From positions 1-64,000 of the forward strand of contig NZ_LDJG01000010.1 in the NCBI RefSeq assembly GCF_001431425.1: a stretch of 64,000 nt of DNA. The letters are read 5' to 3'. Position numbers and translations under genes: made by a program. Below, piece after piece: positions 45,157 to 55,549 of the stretch. The DNA comes from Stenotrophomonas nitritireducens (GTDB lineage: Bacteria > Pseudomonadota > Gammaproteobacteria > Xanthomonadales > Xanthomonadaceae). Under the pieces are notes generated by a model. It saw nothing but the letters and a program-made list of their open reading frames with translations, was not told where the DNA came from and did no database searches. The first letter of the stretch is position 1. Each line of letters opens with the position of its first letter.

Positions 45157-48100
45157 TCAAGGCTGCACGACGGTGATCGTGGTCGGGCTGGAACGCCCGA
45201 CGCCGCGCAGCTCGGGGCGGTACATGTCCTCGGCCAGCGGCGGCGGTACGGTGTAGGTGCCCGGGGTGACCGCGCGCACCAGGTAGAACACCCGCGCGGT
45301 GCTGCCGCGCGAGAGGTTCAGCGCGGCCACGTAGCGGTCGTCGCGGAACTCCTCGTGCTTGGCGTCGGCGGCGTTGGAGCGGTCGTTGATCTGGATGCCG
45401 TCCACCACCACGTCGGCCCACTGCTTGGCGTCGCCGAGGTTGAAGTTCTCGATCTCCAGGCCGGCCGGCAGCAGGTCGGTCAGCAGCGCGTTGGGCATAG
45501 CGGTGTTGGCGGTGACGCTCAGCCGCACGATCAGCGCCTCGCCTTCCTTCAGCGGCCGCGGGCTCCACGGTTTGCCATCGGTGGTGAACCAGTCGCGCTC
45601 GATGCCGATCACGCTGTTGTCCGGCGCCGGCGCCTGCCGCGGGATGCCGGCCACTTCCAGGCTGGCGAACATCGGCGCCTGGCCCTGCGGCGAGAAGCGC
45701 ACGCCCTGCGCCAGCTGCGCGGCGTCGAACACGCGCGCGAACAGCTTGCGCGCGTCGATGGCCTCGCGCGCCTCGCCCACCGCCAGTTCGCCGGATACCA
45801 GCTTCTTCTGGTCGGCCATCAGCGCCTTGCCCAGCCGCGCCAGCGCCACCTGCTCCTGCGTACTCAGCCACAGCCAGCCGCTGTTGCGGCGCGCATCCAG
45901 CGTGCGCCCCAGGCTGACCGCACGCGCGTCGTACTCGGGCTTGGCCAGGCCGCGCTCGTGCAGCAGCGCGATCATCAACGCATCATCGCGCAGCGGGCTG
46001 CCGTAATCGCCGAAATAGGCCGGGCGGTCCTTGCCGGCCATGCCGAAGCCGGCGGCGATGGCGGCCTGGCCGCGCTTGCCGTCGCCCTGCAGCGACAGCG
46101 CCGCGCCCAGGTGGACCAGCGACAGGCCGGTCACCGCCTTGCCGCGCTCGTTGTCGTACAGCGCGCGCAGCGTGCCCAGCGGGGCGCGGTTGACGCGCGC
46201 CAGCACGTAGCCCGAATAGGCCTGGTTGGCGAACTTCAACGCGTCGCGGCGGTCCTGCCCGTAGAACTGGTTGCCGCCGCTGAGCAGGTCCTCGCTGATC
46301 CGGTTCAGCGCCTTCTGCAGCACGTTGTCCGGCACCGCGAAGCCGGCATCCTTGGCGTCGAGCAGGAACTCGGCGATGTACGGGGTCAGCGCCGGGTTGA
46401 CGTAGTCGTCGTTGCCCCACATCGAGAAGTTGCCGTTGGCCACCTGCATCGAGGCCAGCCGCCCGAACGCGCCTTCCATGCGCTCGCGGCGCGCCTTGGC
46501 GTCCAGGCCGTCGGCGCCGAGCATGGCCGAGGTCGCCTGGTCCAGCAGCAGCGCGGCATAGCCCTTGCTGGTGGTCTGTTCGGCGCAGCCGTAGGGGTAA
46601 TTCAACGCGCCCTGCAGCGCCGAGGCGAACGGGATCGGCGGCAACGCACTGACCAGCATGCGCGCGTTGACCGAACCGGCCATCAGCCCGCCGGCAAAGC
46701 CGCTGTCCAGGGTGATGGGTGCCAGCGGATCGAGCGTGCGGGTCTGCGAGCGCAGCACCTGCGGCCACGCCGCACGCACCGGCAGGTCGTAGCGGCGGTC
46801 GACCTTGAAGCCGTTGCCGTCCACCCGCACCCGCACCTTGGCCACGGTGTAGCCCTCCTGCGCGGTGAGCGGGAAGCTCAGGGTCTGCTTGGCATCGGCG
46901 GCCAGCTGCACCTTGCGCGCTGCTTCGCCGATGCCCAGCGGGCCCTCGCCGTCCACGCGCACCGCGAACTCGCCGGGCTTGCCGGTGAAGTTCTGCACGT
47001 CCAGGGTCACCGTGCTGCGGTCGCCCGGCGCCATCACCCGCGGCATGCTGGCCTCGGCCAGGATCGGCGCGCGTACCAGGGTCTCCACGTCGCGGTTGCC
47101 GTAACGCGTATCCGAATACACCAGCGCCGACACCCGCAGCGTGCCGTTGAAGTCCGGCACCTGCAGGGCGATGCGCGCATTGCCCTTGGCATCGAGCGCG
47201 ACCGGGCCGGAGAACAGGTCCACGGTCTGCACCCGCGCGGTCGGGCGCCGCGCCTGCGGCAGCGCCTGCAGGGCCATGTCGCCGCCGAACCTGAGCTTGC
47301 CGCTGTTGCCCTCGAAGCTCTCGATCACCCGCCCGTAGATGTCGTAGGCGTCCACGCCCAGCCGCCGCTGCGCGAAGAAGTGCGCGTTGGCGTCGGGCAC
47401 CGGGAAGCGGGTGATGTTGAGGATGCCCACGTCCACCGCCGAGACGGTGACGTGCGCCGGCTTGCCGGCCAGTTCCGGCGCGCTGACGGTGACGGTCATC
47501 GGCTGCTCGGGACGCATCTGCTTCGGCGCCACCAGGCCCACGGCGACGCGGCGGTCGCGGCGGTCCATCGGCACGTGCGCCACGCCCACCGCGCGCGCCG
47601 GGGTGATCTTGCTCGGCGCGCTGCCGCCGCGGAACACCAGCGCGGTGACGTAGACGTCGTGCCGCTCCCAGTCCTGGGTGACCGGTATCTCGAAGGTGCT
47701 GCCCGGTTTGGCCTCGATGTCCTGCACGTAGAGCATGCGGTCGCTTTCGACCATCAGCACGCCGCGGCCGGCATGCGGCGGGGTCAGCGTCACCTTCAAC
47801 GTGTCGCCGGCCTTGTAGCCGGTCTTGTCGAGCGCGAGCTTGACCTTGTCCGGACGCGCGTCCAGGCCGCGGTTGTCGTCGTTCCAGCTCCAGCCGGCGC
47901 GGAACGGATAGCGCGTGGTCAGGCCGGTAGCCGGGTCGAACACGTCCACCCGGTACTCGCCCCACTCCACCGGGAAATCGAACTTCGCCGAGGTCGCGCC
48001 GGCATCGACGCTGCGGGTGTCCTTGTTCTCGAACCGGCGGGTGAAGTCGTAGTCCCAGCGGTTGTCGGTGAAGGTCCAGTGGTAGTCGCGCAGTTCGCGC

Positions 48101-50067
48101 ACCAGGGTGACCTTCAGCCCCTTGGCCGGCTGCGGCTTGCCGTCGGCATCCACGCGCATCAGTTCGAAGCGGGCGTTGGCGTTGGCATCGGCGCCGTCGG
48201 CGTCGCTGAACAGCGGGCGCACCGCGACCAGCGCCGGTGCCGGCCACAGCACGCGCTTGAGCGTGCGGGTGACCGTGCGGCCACCGGTCTCGTAGACGCT
48301 GCCGGACACCACCGCCGCCACCGTCGTGCCCTTGCCGACCTCTTCCGGCAGCGCGATATCCTCGCGCAGCTTGCCGTCCCCGGGCAGGGTGGTGTCGATC
48401 ACGTCGTTGGCTTCGCGCGGCAGGGTCACGGTGGGGTCGCCGAAGAACCAGCCCGGCATCGATTCGACCGGGTGCTGTTCCACCGCCACCGCCAGCCTGG
48501 CGGTGAAGCGGTTGCCGTCGGCCGGCGCGCCGTACAGGTAGGCCGCATCGGCCTGCAGCTTCAGCGGTTCGCCGGGCTTGAGCGTCTTCTGGGCGCTGTC
48601 CAGGTCCAGCTTCATGCGCTCGGGCAGGAATTCCTCGATGCGCAGGGTCATGCCCTGCACCGCTTCCTTGCTGGCCGGATCGGTGCGGAACTCGACCTGC
48701 CAGCGGCCGGTCGGCGCCTCGACGGGGATCGCCTGTTCGAACGAGAAATAGCCCTGCGCGCCGGCCTGCAACCGGGTCTCGCGGAAGATCTTGCCATCGG
48801 GCTGCTTGAGCCGCAGGAACACCGGCTGTCCGCCTTTCTCGGGGCCGGGCAGCGGCTTGCCGTCGTTGTCGCGCAGCAGCGCCGACACGCGCACGGTCTC
48901 GCCGGGGCGGTACAGGTCGCGGCCGGACCAGGCGAAAACGTCGAAGTTCGCGTTCTGTCGCCCGGCCACGGCGAACTCGCTCAGGTCCAGCGCCGGCTGG
49001 TTGAACGGCAGCATCGTGGTATCGCCGCCGCTGGAGGCCACCAGCACGTGCGAGGCGTCGAGCGTGTAGTTGAGCAGGGCATTGCCGTTGGCGTCGGTCT
49101 GCCCCTTGAGCACCGTTTCGCCCTTGCCGTCGAGCACGCGCAGTTCCACTTTCCTCGCCGGCGCGCCGGAGGCCAGCGAGGCGGTGTGCACGAACAGCTG
49201 CTCCTTGTAGGCGCGGGTGTGCAGGCCGATGTCGCTGACGGTGAAGAAGGCGGTGTCGTATTCGCCCTCGAAGCTGCCGGCACGCTTCATCACCGCGAAA
49301 TACAGGCCGGGTTGCTGCAGCTCCTTGACGTCCTGGATCGGCAGGTAGGTCAGCACCCGCTCGTTGGGCTTGCCGCCGAGCACGAAGCGGTTGATGTAGA
49401 CCGGGTCGGCCAGCTGCGAGATCGGCGTGTGCTCGCCGTAGTCGCTGTCCAGCTCCCAGCTGCCGCGGCGGCCGCCGCGCTGGTACTGGCTGAAGAAGGT
49501 GGGCAGGTTCTTCTCGCCCACGCGCAGGAATTCGACGTCCACTTCCGGCACGTTGACCGACACCACCGGCAGGCCGCGGCTCTCGCGCGCCGGCAGCACG
49601 CTGCCCTGCGAGGCGAAGCCGGCGGCCGGCTTCAGTTCGCCGGTGAACACCTGCTGGCGCACTTCCTTGCCCAGGCGGCTGCCATCGGCGGCGAGCAGGT
49701 CGGCCGAGACGATCAGGGTGTAGTCCTTGGCCGCCTCGACGTAGGGATAGCGCAGGGTCTTGCCGTCGTCGGACAGCGACCAGCTGCTGTCCTCGGTGCC
49801 GACCTTTTCCTCGAAGCGCAGCAGCTTGTCGAAATCCTGGGTACCGACCAGCGGCTGGGAGAACTCCACCGCCAGCGACAGGCCGTCGCCGCCCTTCTGG
49901 TCGGGCCACACGCGCACCAGCGCGAAGCCCTTGACCTCGTCACGCTTGGCCTGGATCGCCTCGCCGCTGGCGCCGGGCAGCTGCCCGGTCTCGTTGCGCT
50001 TGCAGCCGGCGAGCAGCGCCAGCACCAACAACATGACAACGACCCAGTGCGCCTGCTTCCAGTTCAT
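45157..50067 (-). CDS. Bacterial alpha-2-macroglobulin lipoprotein
   Basis: This 1636-residue lipoprotein is a large periplasmic protease trap of the YfhM type. The signal VVVMLLVLALLAGC puts lipid Cys at about 22. A series of macroglobulin-like beta domains follows; the intact thioester motif CAEQ (Cys1161-Gln1164, in YPYGCAEQTTSKG) sits in the alpha/alpha-toroid domain. The C-terminal domain has IENFNLGDAKQW and the receptor-binding-like end. ATG 50067 follows AGGAGAACACC. It is co-oriented with and just upstream of pbpC. It probably covalently captures attacking proteases. Confidence 0.96.
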   Translation of the reverse strand: MNWKQAHWVVVMLLVLALLAGCKRNETGQLPGASGEAIQAKRDEVKGFALVRVWPDQKGGDGLSLAVEFSQPLVGTQDFDKLLRFEEKVGTEDSSWSLSDDGKTLRYPYVEAAKDYTLIVSADLLAADGSRLGKEVRQQVFTGELKPAAGFASQGSVLPARESRGLPVVSVNVPEVDVEFLRVGEKNLPTFFSQYQRGGRRGSWELDSDYGEHTPISQLADPVYINRFVLGGKPNERVLTYLPIQDVKELQQPGLYFAVMKRAGSFEGEYDTAFFTVSDIGLHTRAYKEQLFVHTASLASGAPARKVELRVLDGKGETVLKGQTDANGNALLNYTLDASHVLVASSGGDTTMLPFNQPALDLSEFAVAGRQNANFDVFAWSGRDLYRPGETVRVSALLRDNDGKPLPGPEKGGQPVFLRLKQPDGKIFRETRLQAGAQGYFSFEQAIPVEAPTGRWQVEFRTDPASKEAVQGMTLRIEEFLPERMKLDLDSAQKTLKPGEPLKLQADAAYLYGAPADGNRFTARLAVAVEQHPVESMPGWFFGDPTVTLPREANDVIDTTLPGDGKLREDIALPEEVGKGTTVAAVVSGSVYETGGRTVTRTLKRVLWPAPALVAVRPLFSDADGADANANARFELMRVDADGKPQPAKGLKVTLVRELRDYHWTFTDNRWDYDFTRRFENKDTRSVDAGATSAKFDFPVEWGEYRVDVFDPATGLTTRYPFRAGWSWNDDNRGLDARPDKVKLALDKTGYKAGDTLKVTLTPPHAGRGVLMVESDRMLYVQDIEAKPGSTFEIPVTQDWERHDVYVTALVFRGGSAPSKITPARAVGVAHVPMDRRDRRVAVGLVAPKQMRPEQPMTVTVSAPELAGKPAHVTVSAVDVGILNITRFPVPDANAHFFAQRRLGVDAYDIYGRVIESFEGNSGKLRFGGDMALQALPQARRPTARVQTVDLFSGPVALDAKGNARIALQVPDFNGTLRVSALVYSDTRYGNRDVETLVRAPILAEASMPRVMAPGDRSTVTLDVQNFTGKPGEFAVRVDGEGPLGIGEAARKVQLAADAKQTLSFPLTAQEGYTVAKVRVRVDGNGFKVDRRYDLPVRAAWPQVLRSQTRTLDPLAPITLDSGFAGGLMAGSVNARMLVSALPPIPFASALQGALNYPYGCAEQTTSKGYAALLLDQATSAMLGADGLDAKARRERMEGAFGRLASMQVANGNFSMWGNDDYVNPALTPYIAEFLLDAKDAGFAVPDNVLQKALNRISEDLLSGGNQFYGQDRRDALKFANQAYSGYVLARVNRAPLGTLRALYDNERGKAVTGLSLVHLGAALSLQGDGKRGQAAIAAGFGMAGKDRPAYFGDYGSPLRDDALMIALLHERGLAKPEYDARAVSLGRTLDARRNSGWLWLSTQEQVALARLGKALMADQKKLVSGELAVGEAREAIDARKLFARVFDAAQLAQGVRFSPQGQAPMFASLEVAGIPRQAPAPDNSVIGIERDWFTTDGKPWSPRPLKEGEALIVRLSVTANTAMPNALLTDLLPAGLEIENFNLGDAKQWADVVVDGIQINDRSNAADAKHEEFRDDRYVAALNLSRGSTARVFYLVRAVTPGTYTVPPPLAEDMYRPELRGVGRSSPTTITVVQP

Positions 50068-50170
50068 GGTGTTCTCCTGCGGACGCGGTGAGTATAGGGG
50101 GCGAAAGCCCACACTCCCGTGACCGGCTTCCGACACGGCAAACCGCGCAAGGCGGTGCCGGGCCAGCGCC

Positions 50171-50246
50171 CCTGTAGCACGAGGCAACGCCCCGCTGGCG
50201 CATCCCCGGGCAAATCCCCGTGCCCCTGTCCGGCGCTATGGAGACA
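50171..50246. repeat. Degenerate single copy of the dispersed palindrome
   Basis: CCTGTAGCACGAGGCAACGCCCCGCTGGC...CCCTGTCCGGCGCTATGG keeps the outline of the GTAGAGCGGGGCAACGCC unit with several mutations. It lies in the 273-bp gap between the macroglobulin gene start and the prpF stop; the macroglobulin promoter must be in the left part of the gap. Confidence 0.6.
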
Positions 50247-50340
50247 TGGCCACCGACGGCGGGCACCGCCCCGCGCTACCGGGGGCAGCCTCAGCCCTTG
50301 CCGTCAGCCCTGCCCCGCCCCTCTTCACTGGCTTGCGGCG

Positions 50341-51546
50341 TCAAGGCACCCGCACCCATCCTTCCATGAGTACCCGTGCGCTCCGGCTCATCACCGCCTT
50401 GGTGACAGTCCACTGGCCGTCGACCCGGGCCACCGCCGCGCCCACCCGCAGGGTGCCGGAAGGATGACCGAAGCGCACCGCGTCGCGCTGCCCGCCGCCG
50501 GCGGCCAGGTTCACCAGGGTGCCAGGCACGGCCGCGGCGGTGGCGATGGCAACCGAGGCGGTGCCCATCATCGCGTGGTGCAGCTTGCCCATGGACATGG
50601 CGCGCACGTTGAGGTCGATGTCGGCGGCGGCGATGTGCTTGCCGCTGGAGGCGGCGTAGTCCTTCGCCGGCGCCACGAAGGCGACCTTGGGCGTGTGCTG
50701 GCGCGTGGCCGCTTCCTCCGGCGCCTTGATCAGGCCCATGCGCAGCGCACCGGCCACGCGGATGGCCTCGAGCCTGGCCAGCGCCGCCTTGTCGTCGTTG
50801 ATCGCCGGCTGCAGTTCGGTGCCGTCGTAGCCGATGGCGGCGGCGTCGACGAACACGGTGGGGATGCCGGCGGTGATCATCGTCGCCTTGAGCGTGCCGA
50901 CGCCGGGCACCTCCAGATCGTCGACCAGGTTGCCGGTGGGGAACATGCCGGGCTGGAGCCCCTCACCGCCCTCGCCTTCGTCGTCGGAAGGATCGATGAA
51001 CTCCAGCACGATCTCGGCCGCCGGGAAGGTCACCCCGTCCAGTTCGAAATCGCCGGTTTCCTGCACCTGGCCATCGCGGACCGGTACGTGCACGATGATG
51101 GTCTTGCCGATGTTGGCCTGCCACACCCGCACCGCCACCGTACCGTCGCGCGGGATGCGCGCGGCCGGGACGAAGCCGTTGGCGATGGCGAACGGCCCCA
51201 CTGCGGTGCTGAGGTTGCCGCAGTTGCCCGACCAGTCGACGAAGGCGCTGTCGATGGAGACCTGGCCGTACAGGTAATCGACATCGTGGTCCGGCACCGA
51301 GGCCGGGGCGATGATCACGCACTTGCTGGTGCTCGACGTCGCCCCGCCCATGCCGTCGGTCTGCTTACCGTAGGGGTCGGGCGAGCCGATCACGCGCATC
51401 AGCAGCGCGTCGCGCGCCGGGCCGGGGACGCGCGCGACTTCGGGCAGATCGTCGAGGCGGAAGAACACGCCCTTGCTGGTGCCGCCACGCATGTAGGTGG
51501 CGGGAATGCGCTGCTGGGGAGCATGGCTCTGCGGGAGGTGGGACAT
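50341..51546 (-). CDS. prpF: 2-methylaconitate cis-trans isomerase PrpF
   Basis: The 401-residue PrpF-family protein (diaminopimelate-epimerase fold) isomerises the product of AcnD so that AcnB-type aconitase can hydrate it; acnD and prpF occur together. Family segments are IPATYMRGGTSKGVFF, DGMGGATSSTSKCVII, VDWSGNCGNLSTAVGPFAI and GKLHHAMMGTASVAIATA. The active-site Lys/Ser region near the N-terminus and the conserved NCGN are visible. ATG 51546 gives the family N-terminus. It is the last gene of the prp operon, 52 bp after acnD. Confidence 0.96.
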   Translation of the reverse strand: MSHLPQSHAPQQRIPATYMRGGTSKGVFFRLDDLPEVARVPGPARDALLMRVIGSPDPYGKQTDGMGGATSSTSKCVIIAPASVPDHDVDYLYGQVSIDSAFVDWSGNCGNLSTAVGPFAIANGFVPAARIPRDGTVAVRVWQANIGKTIIVHVPVRDGQVQETGDFELDGVTFPAAEIVLEFIDPSDDEGEGGEGLQPGMFPTGNLVDDLEVPGVGTLKATMITAGIPTVFVDAAAIGYDGTELQPAINDDKAALARLEAIRVAGALRMGLIKAPEEAATRQHTPKVAFVAPAKDYAASSGKHIAAADIDLNVRAMSMGKLHHAMMGTASVAIATAAAVPGTLVNLAAGGGQRDAVRFGHPSGTLRVGAAVARVDGQWTVTKAVMSRSARVLMEGWVRVP

Positions 51547-51570
51547 CGAAACGATTCCTTGCAATGGAAG

Positions 51571-51590
51571 ACGGCCCGTTGCCGGGCCGT
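51571..51590 (-). terminator. Intercistronic hairpin between acnD and prpF
   Basis: A perfect 8-bp GC stem (ACGGCCCG 51571-51578 with CGGGCCGT 51583-51590), loop TTGC. No T-run on the minus strand, so it more likely stabilises or processes the operon mRNA than terminates it. Confidence 0.4.
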
Positions 51591-51598
51591 CGAAAACA

Positions 51599-54217
51599 TC
51601 AGGCGGTCTGTGAAGCGTCAAGGAAATCCTGCGCGAAGCGCTGCAGCACGCCGCCGGCTTCGTAGATGGCCACTTCCTCGTCCGAATCCAGGCGGCAGGT
51701 CACCGGCACCTCGACGGTGCCGCCGTCGCGGCGGTGGATGCGCAGGGTCAGGTCGGCACGCGGGGTGCGCTGCCCGACCACGTCGAAGGTCTCGGTGCCG
51801 TCGATGCCCAGCGTGTGGCGGTCGGTGCCCGGCTTGAACTCCAGCGGCAGCACGCCCATGCCGATCAGGTTGGTACGGTGGATGCGCTCGAAGCCCTCGG
51901 CGACGATGGCTTCCACGCCCGCCAGGCGCACGCCCTTGGCCGCCCAGTCGCGCGAGCTGCCCTGGCCGTAGTCGGCGCCGGCGATGATGATCAGCGGCTG
52001 CTTGCGCTCCATGTAGGTCTCGATCGCTTCCCACATGCGCATGACCTTGCCTTCCGGCTCCACGCGCGCCAGCGAGCCCTGCCTCACGCTGCCGTCGTCG
52101 TTGCGCACCATCTCGTTGAACAGCTTCGGGTTGGCGAAGGTGGCGCGCTGCGCGGTGAGGTGGTCGCCGCGGTGGGTGGCGTAGGAATTGAAGTCTTCTT
52201 CCGGCAGGCCCATCTTCGCCAGGTATTCGCCGGCGGCGCTGGAGCGCAGGATGGCGTTGGACGGCGACAGGTGGTCGGTGGTGATGTTGTCCGGCAACAC
52301 CGCCAGCGCGCGCATGCCGCGCATGGTGCGTTCGCCGGCCAGCGCGCCCTCCCAGTACGGCGGGCGGCGGATGTAGGTGCTCTGCGGCCGCCAGTCGTAC
52401 AGCGGGCTGACCTTGCCGCCATGCTCGACGCGCACGTTGAACATCGGGTTGTAGACGCGGCGGAACTGCTCCGGCTTGACCGAGGCTTTCACCACCGCAT
52501 CGATCTCGGCATCGGACGGCCAGATGTCCTTCAGGCGCACTTCGTTGCCGTCGGCATCGATGCCCAGCACGTCCTTCTCGATGTCGAAGCGCACCGTGCC
52601 GGCGATGGCGTAGGCGATGACCAGCGGCGGCGAGGCCAGGAACGCCTGCTTGGCATACGGGTGGATGCGGCCGTCGAAGTTGCGGTTGCCCGACAGCACG
52701 GCGGTGGCGTACAGGTCGCGGTCGATGATCTCCTGCTGGATCGCCGGGTCGAGCGCGCCGCTCATGCCATTGCAGGTGGTGCAGGCGAAGGCGACGATGC
52801 CGAACCCAAGCTTCTCCAGCTCCGGCAGCAGGCCGGCTTCCTCCAGGTACAGCTGCACCGCCTTGGAACCGGGCGCCAGCGAGGACTTCACCCACGGCTT
52901 GCGCACCAGGCCGCGCGCGTTGGCGTTGCGCGCCAGCAGGCCGGCGGCGATCACGTTGCGCGGGTTGGAGGTGTTGGTGCAGCTGGTGATGGCGGCGATG
53001 ATCACCGCGCCATCGGGCATCAGGCCCTGCGCTTCCTCACCCTTGCCGCTCTCCAGCTTGGCTTCGTCGGCGATGCCGCGCTCGGCCAGGTCCGACACCG
53101 GCAGGCGGCGGTGCGGGTTGCTCGGGCCGGCCATGTTGCGCACGACCGTGGACAGGTCGAACTCAAGCACGCGCTCGTACTGTGCGGTGGCCAGCGCGTC
53201 GGCCCACAGGCCGGCGGTCTTCGCGTAGTTCTCCACCAGCGCCACCTGTGCTTCCTCGCGACCGGTCAGGCGCAGGTAGTCCAGGGTCTGCTGATCGATA
53301 TAGAACATCGCCGCGGTCGCGCCGTATTCCGGGCACATGTTGGAGATGGTGGCGCGGTCGCCGATGGTCAGCGCCGCGGCGCCCTCGCCGAAGAATTCCA
53401 GCCAGGCGCCAACCACGCGCTCTTTGCGCAGGAATTCGGTCAGCGCCAGCACCACGTCGGTGGCGGTGATGTTGGGCTGCGGCCTGCCGGTCAACTTGAC
53501 GCCGACGATGTCGGGCAGGCGCATCCACGACGCGCGGCCGAGCATCACGTTCTCCGCTTCCAGTCCGCCCACGCCGATGGCGATGACGCCCAGCGCGTCC
53601 ACGTGCGGGGTGTGGCTGTCGGTGCCGACACAGGTATCCGGGAAGGCGACGCCGTCCTGCTGGTAGATCACCGGCGACATCTTCTCCAGGTTGATCTGGT
53701 GCATGATGCCGTTGCCCGGCGGGATCACGTCCACGTTCTCGAAGGCCAGCTTGGTCCAGTCGATGAAGTGGAAGCGGTCCTCGTTGCGGCGATCCTCGAT
53801 GGCGCGGTTCTTCTCGAACGCCTGCGGGTCGAAACCACCGCACTCCACCGCCAGCGAGTGGTCGACGATCAGCTGCACCGGCACCACCGGATTGACCTTG
53901 GCCGGGTCGCCGCCCTTCTCGGCGATGGCATCGCGCAGGCCTGCCAGGTCGACCAGCGCGGTCTGGCCGAGGATGTCGTGGCAGACCACGCGTGCCGGGA
54001 ACCAGGGGAAATCGAGGTCACGCCTGCGCTCGATCAGCTGCCTGAGCGAATCGGCGAGCGTGGCCGGATCGCAGCGGCGCACCAGGTTCTCGGCCAGCAC
54101 GCGCGAGGTGTACGGCAGGGTGGCCCAGGCGCCGGGAGCGATTGCGTCGACCGCTTCGTGGGCGTCGAAATAGTCCAGCGCGGTGCCGGGAAGATGCTTG
54201 CGGTAATCGGTGTTCAT
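51599..54217 (-). CDS. acnD: Fe/S-dependent 2-methylcitrate dehydratase AcnD
   Basis: The 872-residue aconitase-superfamily enzyme dehydrates 2-methylcitrate to 2-methylaconitate in propionate degradation. The [4Fe-4S] ligands are in ITSCTNTSNP and ACTTCNGMSG. The substrate-binding GADYGQGSSRDWAAKG and PGTDRHTLG are in the C-terminal swivel domain. The N-terminus (NTDYRKHLPGTALDYFDAHEAV) matches AcnD rather than AcnA. Followed by prpF, the obligate partner. Intact. Confidence 0.97.
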   Translation of the reverse strand: MNTDYRKHLPGTALDYFDAHEAVDAIAPGAWATLPYTSRVLAENLVRRCDPATLADSLRQLIERRRDLDFPWFPARVVCHDILGQTALVDLAGLRDAIAEKGGDPAKVNPVVPVQLIVDHSLAVECGGFDPQAFEKNRAIEDRRNEDRFHFIDWTKLAFENVDVIPPGNGIMHQINLEKMSPVIYQQDGVAFPDTCVGTDSHTPHVDALGVIAIGVGGLEAENVMLGRASWMRLPDIVGVKLTGRPQPNITATDVVLALTEFLRKERVVGAWLEFFGEGAAALTIGDRATISNMCPEYGATAAMFYIDQQTLDYLRLTGREEAQVALVENYAKTAGLWADALATAQYERVLEFDLSTVVRNMAGPSNPHRRLPVSDLAERGIADEAKLESGKGEEAQGLMPDGAVIIAAITSCTNTSNPRNVIAAGLLARNANARGLVRKPWVKSSLAPGSKAVQLYLEEAGLLPELEKLGFGIVAFACTTCNGMSGALDPAIQQEIIDRDLYATAVLSGNRNFDGRIHPYAKQAFLASPPLVIAYAIAGTVRFDIEKDVLGIDADGNEVRLKDIWPSDAEIDAVVKASVKPEQFRRVYNPMFNVRVEHGGKVSPLYDWRPQSTYIRRPPYWEGALAGERTMRGMRALAVLPDNITTDHLSPSNAILRSSAAGEYLAKMGLPEEDFNSYATHRGDHLTAQRATFANPKLFNEMVRNDDGSVRQGSLARVEPEGKVMRMWEAIETYMERKQPLIIIAGADYGQGSSRDWAAKGVRLAGVEAIVAEGFERIHRTNLIGMGVLPLEFKPGTDRHTLGIDGTETFDVVGQRTPRADLTLRIHRRDGGTVEVPVTCRLDSDEEVAIYEAGGVLQRFAQDFLDASQTA

Positions 54218-54328
54218 GGCTGGCCTGTGAGTCTCTGGGCTTGCGGGAGGGGCGGCATCGACACGCCCGTGCTTCGCGGTGATCGCCGGCTTCCCGGCGG
54301 GGAGCGGCAGGGGCCGGCTCCCCGTGAA

Positions 54329-54358
54329 GGCGCCCTCTCCCCGCAGGGAGAAGGCGCC
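54329..54358. terminator. Hairpin between prpC and acnD
   Basis: GGCGCC (54329-54334) and GGCGCC (54353-54358) enclose CTCTCCC/GGGAGA, a relative of the CTCTCCCGGAGGGAGAG palindrome. It stands in the 147-bp prpC-acnD gap and may reduce read-through or protect the upstream message. Confidence 0.5.
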
Positions 54359-54364
54359 GGCGCA

Positions 54365-55525
54365 TCAGGCGCGCTTGTCGAGCGGCACGAAGGCCTGGTC
54401 TTCCGGGCCGGTGTAGTTGGCGCTCGGGCGGATGATCTTGCCGTCGATGCGCTGCTCGATGATGTGCGCGCTCCAGCCGGCAGTGCGGGCGATCACGAAT
54501 AGCGGCGTGAACATGGCGGTCGGCACGCCCATCATGTGGTAGCTGACGGCGCTGAACCAGTCCAGGTTCGGGAACATCTTCTTGATGTCCCACATCACCG
54601 ATTCCAGGCGTTCGGCGATGTCGTACATCTTCATGTTCTGCTGCTCGGCCGACAGCTCGCGCGCCACTTCCTTGATCACCTTGTTGCGCGGATCGGACAC
54701 GGTGTAGACCGGGTGGCCGAAGCCGATGACCACTTCCTTGCGTTCCACGCGCGCCTTGATGTCGGCCTCGGCCTCGTCCGGCGTCTCGTAGCGCTTCTGC
54801 ACTTCGAAGGCGACTTCGTTGGCGCCGCCGTGCTTGGGCCCACGCAGCGCGCCGATGCCGCCGGTGATGGCGCTGTGCATGTCGCTGCCGGTGCCGGCGA
54901 TGACGCGGCAGGCGAAGGTGGAGGCGTTGAATTCGTGCTCGGCGTACAGGATCAGCGAGGTGTGCATCGCCTTGACCCACGACTCGCGCGGCTGCTCGCC
55001 GTGCAGCAGGTGCAGGAAGTGGCCACCGATGGAGTCGTCGTCGGTCTCCACGTCGATGACACGGCCGTTGTGGCTCCAGTGGTACCAGTACAGCAGCATC
55101 GAGCCGAGGCAGGCCATCAGCTTGTCGGCGATGTCGCGCGCGCCCGGGTGGTTGTGGTCGTCCTTCTCCGGCGACACGCAGCCCAGCACCGAGACGCCGG
55201 TGCGCATCACGTCCATCGGGTGCGCCGACGGCGGCAGCTCCTCCAGCGCGGCCTTGACCGCGGCCGGGATGCCGCGCAGCGACTTCAGCTTGGCCTTGTA
55301 GGCGCGCAGTTCGGCCTTGTTGGGCAGCTTGCCGTGCACCAGCAGGTGGGCGATTTCCTCGAACTCGCTGGTATTGGCCAGGTCCAGGATGTCGTAGCCG
55401 CGGTAATGCAGGTCGTTGCCGCTGCGGCCGACGGTGCACAGCGCGGTGTTGCCGGCGGCGGTGCCGGACAGGGCGACGGACTTCTTGGGCTTGAAGCCGG
55501 GCGTGGCGGTGGTCTGTTCTGACAT
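54365..55525 (-). CDS. prpC: 2-methylcitrate synthase
   Basis: The 386-residue citrate-synthase-fold enzyme condenses propionyl-CoA with oxaloacetate. Catalytic residues are in [18 protein letters not shown] (His), [15 protein letters not shown] (His) and [15 protein letters not shown] (with the Asp-containing loop LDWFSAVS before it). The N-terminal [15 protein letters not shown] and RGYDILDLA are typical of PrpC. Context with prpB, acnD and prpF makes methylcitrate rather than citrate synthase the clear choice. Confidence 0.96.
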   Translation of the reverse strand: MSEQTTATPGFKPKKSVALSGTAAGNTALCTVGRSGNDLHYRGYDILDLANTSEFEEIAHLLVHGKLPNKAELRAYKAKLKSLRGIPAAVKAALEELPPSAHPMDVMRTGVSVLGCVSPEKDDHNHPGARDIADKLMACLGSMLLYWYHWSHNGRVIDVETDDDSIGGHFLHLLHGEQPRESWVKAMHTSLILYAEHEFNASTFACRVIAGTGSDMHSAITGGIGALRGPKHGGANEVAFEVQKRYETPDEAEADIKARVERKEVVIGFGHPVYTVSDPRNKVIKEVARELSAEQQNMKMYDIAERLESVMWDIKKMFPNLDWFSAVSYHMMGVPTAMFTPLFVIARTAGWSAHIIEQRIDGKIIRPSANYTGPEDQAFVPLDKRA

Positions 55526-55549
55526 GGTCTTCTGCCTCCGAGGGAAGGA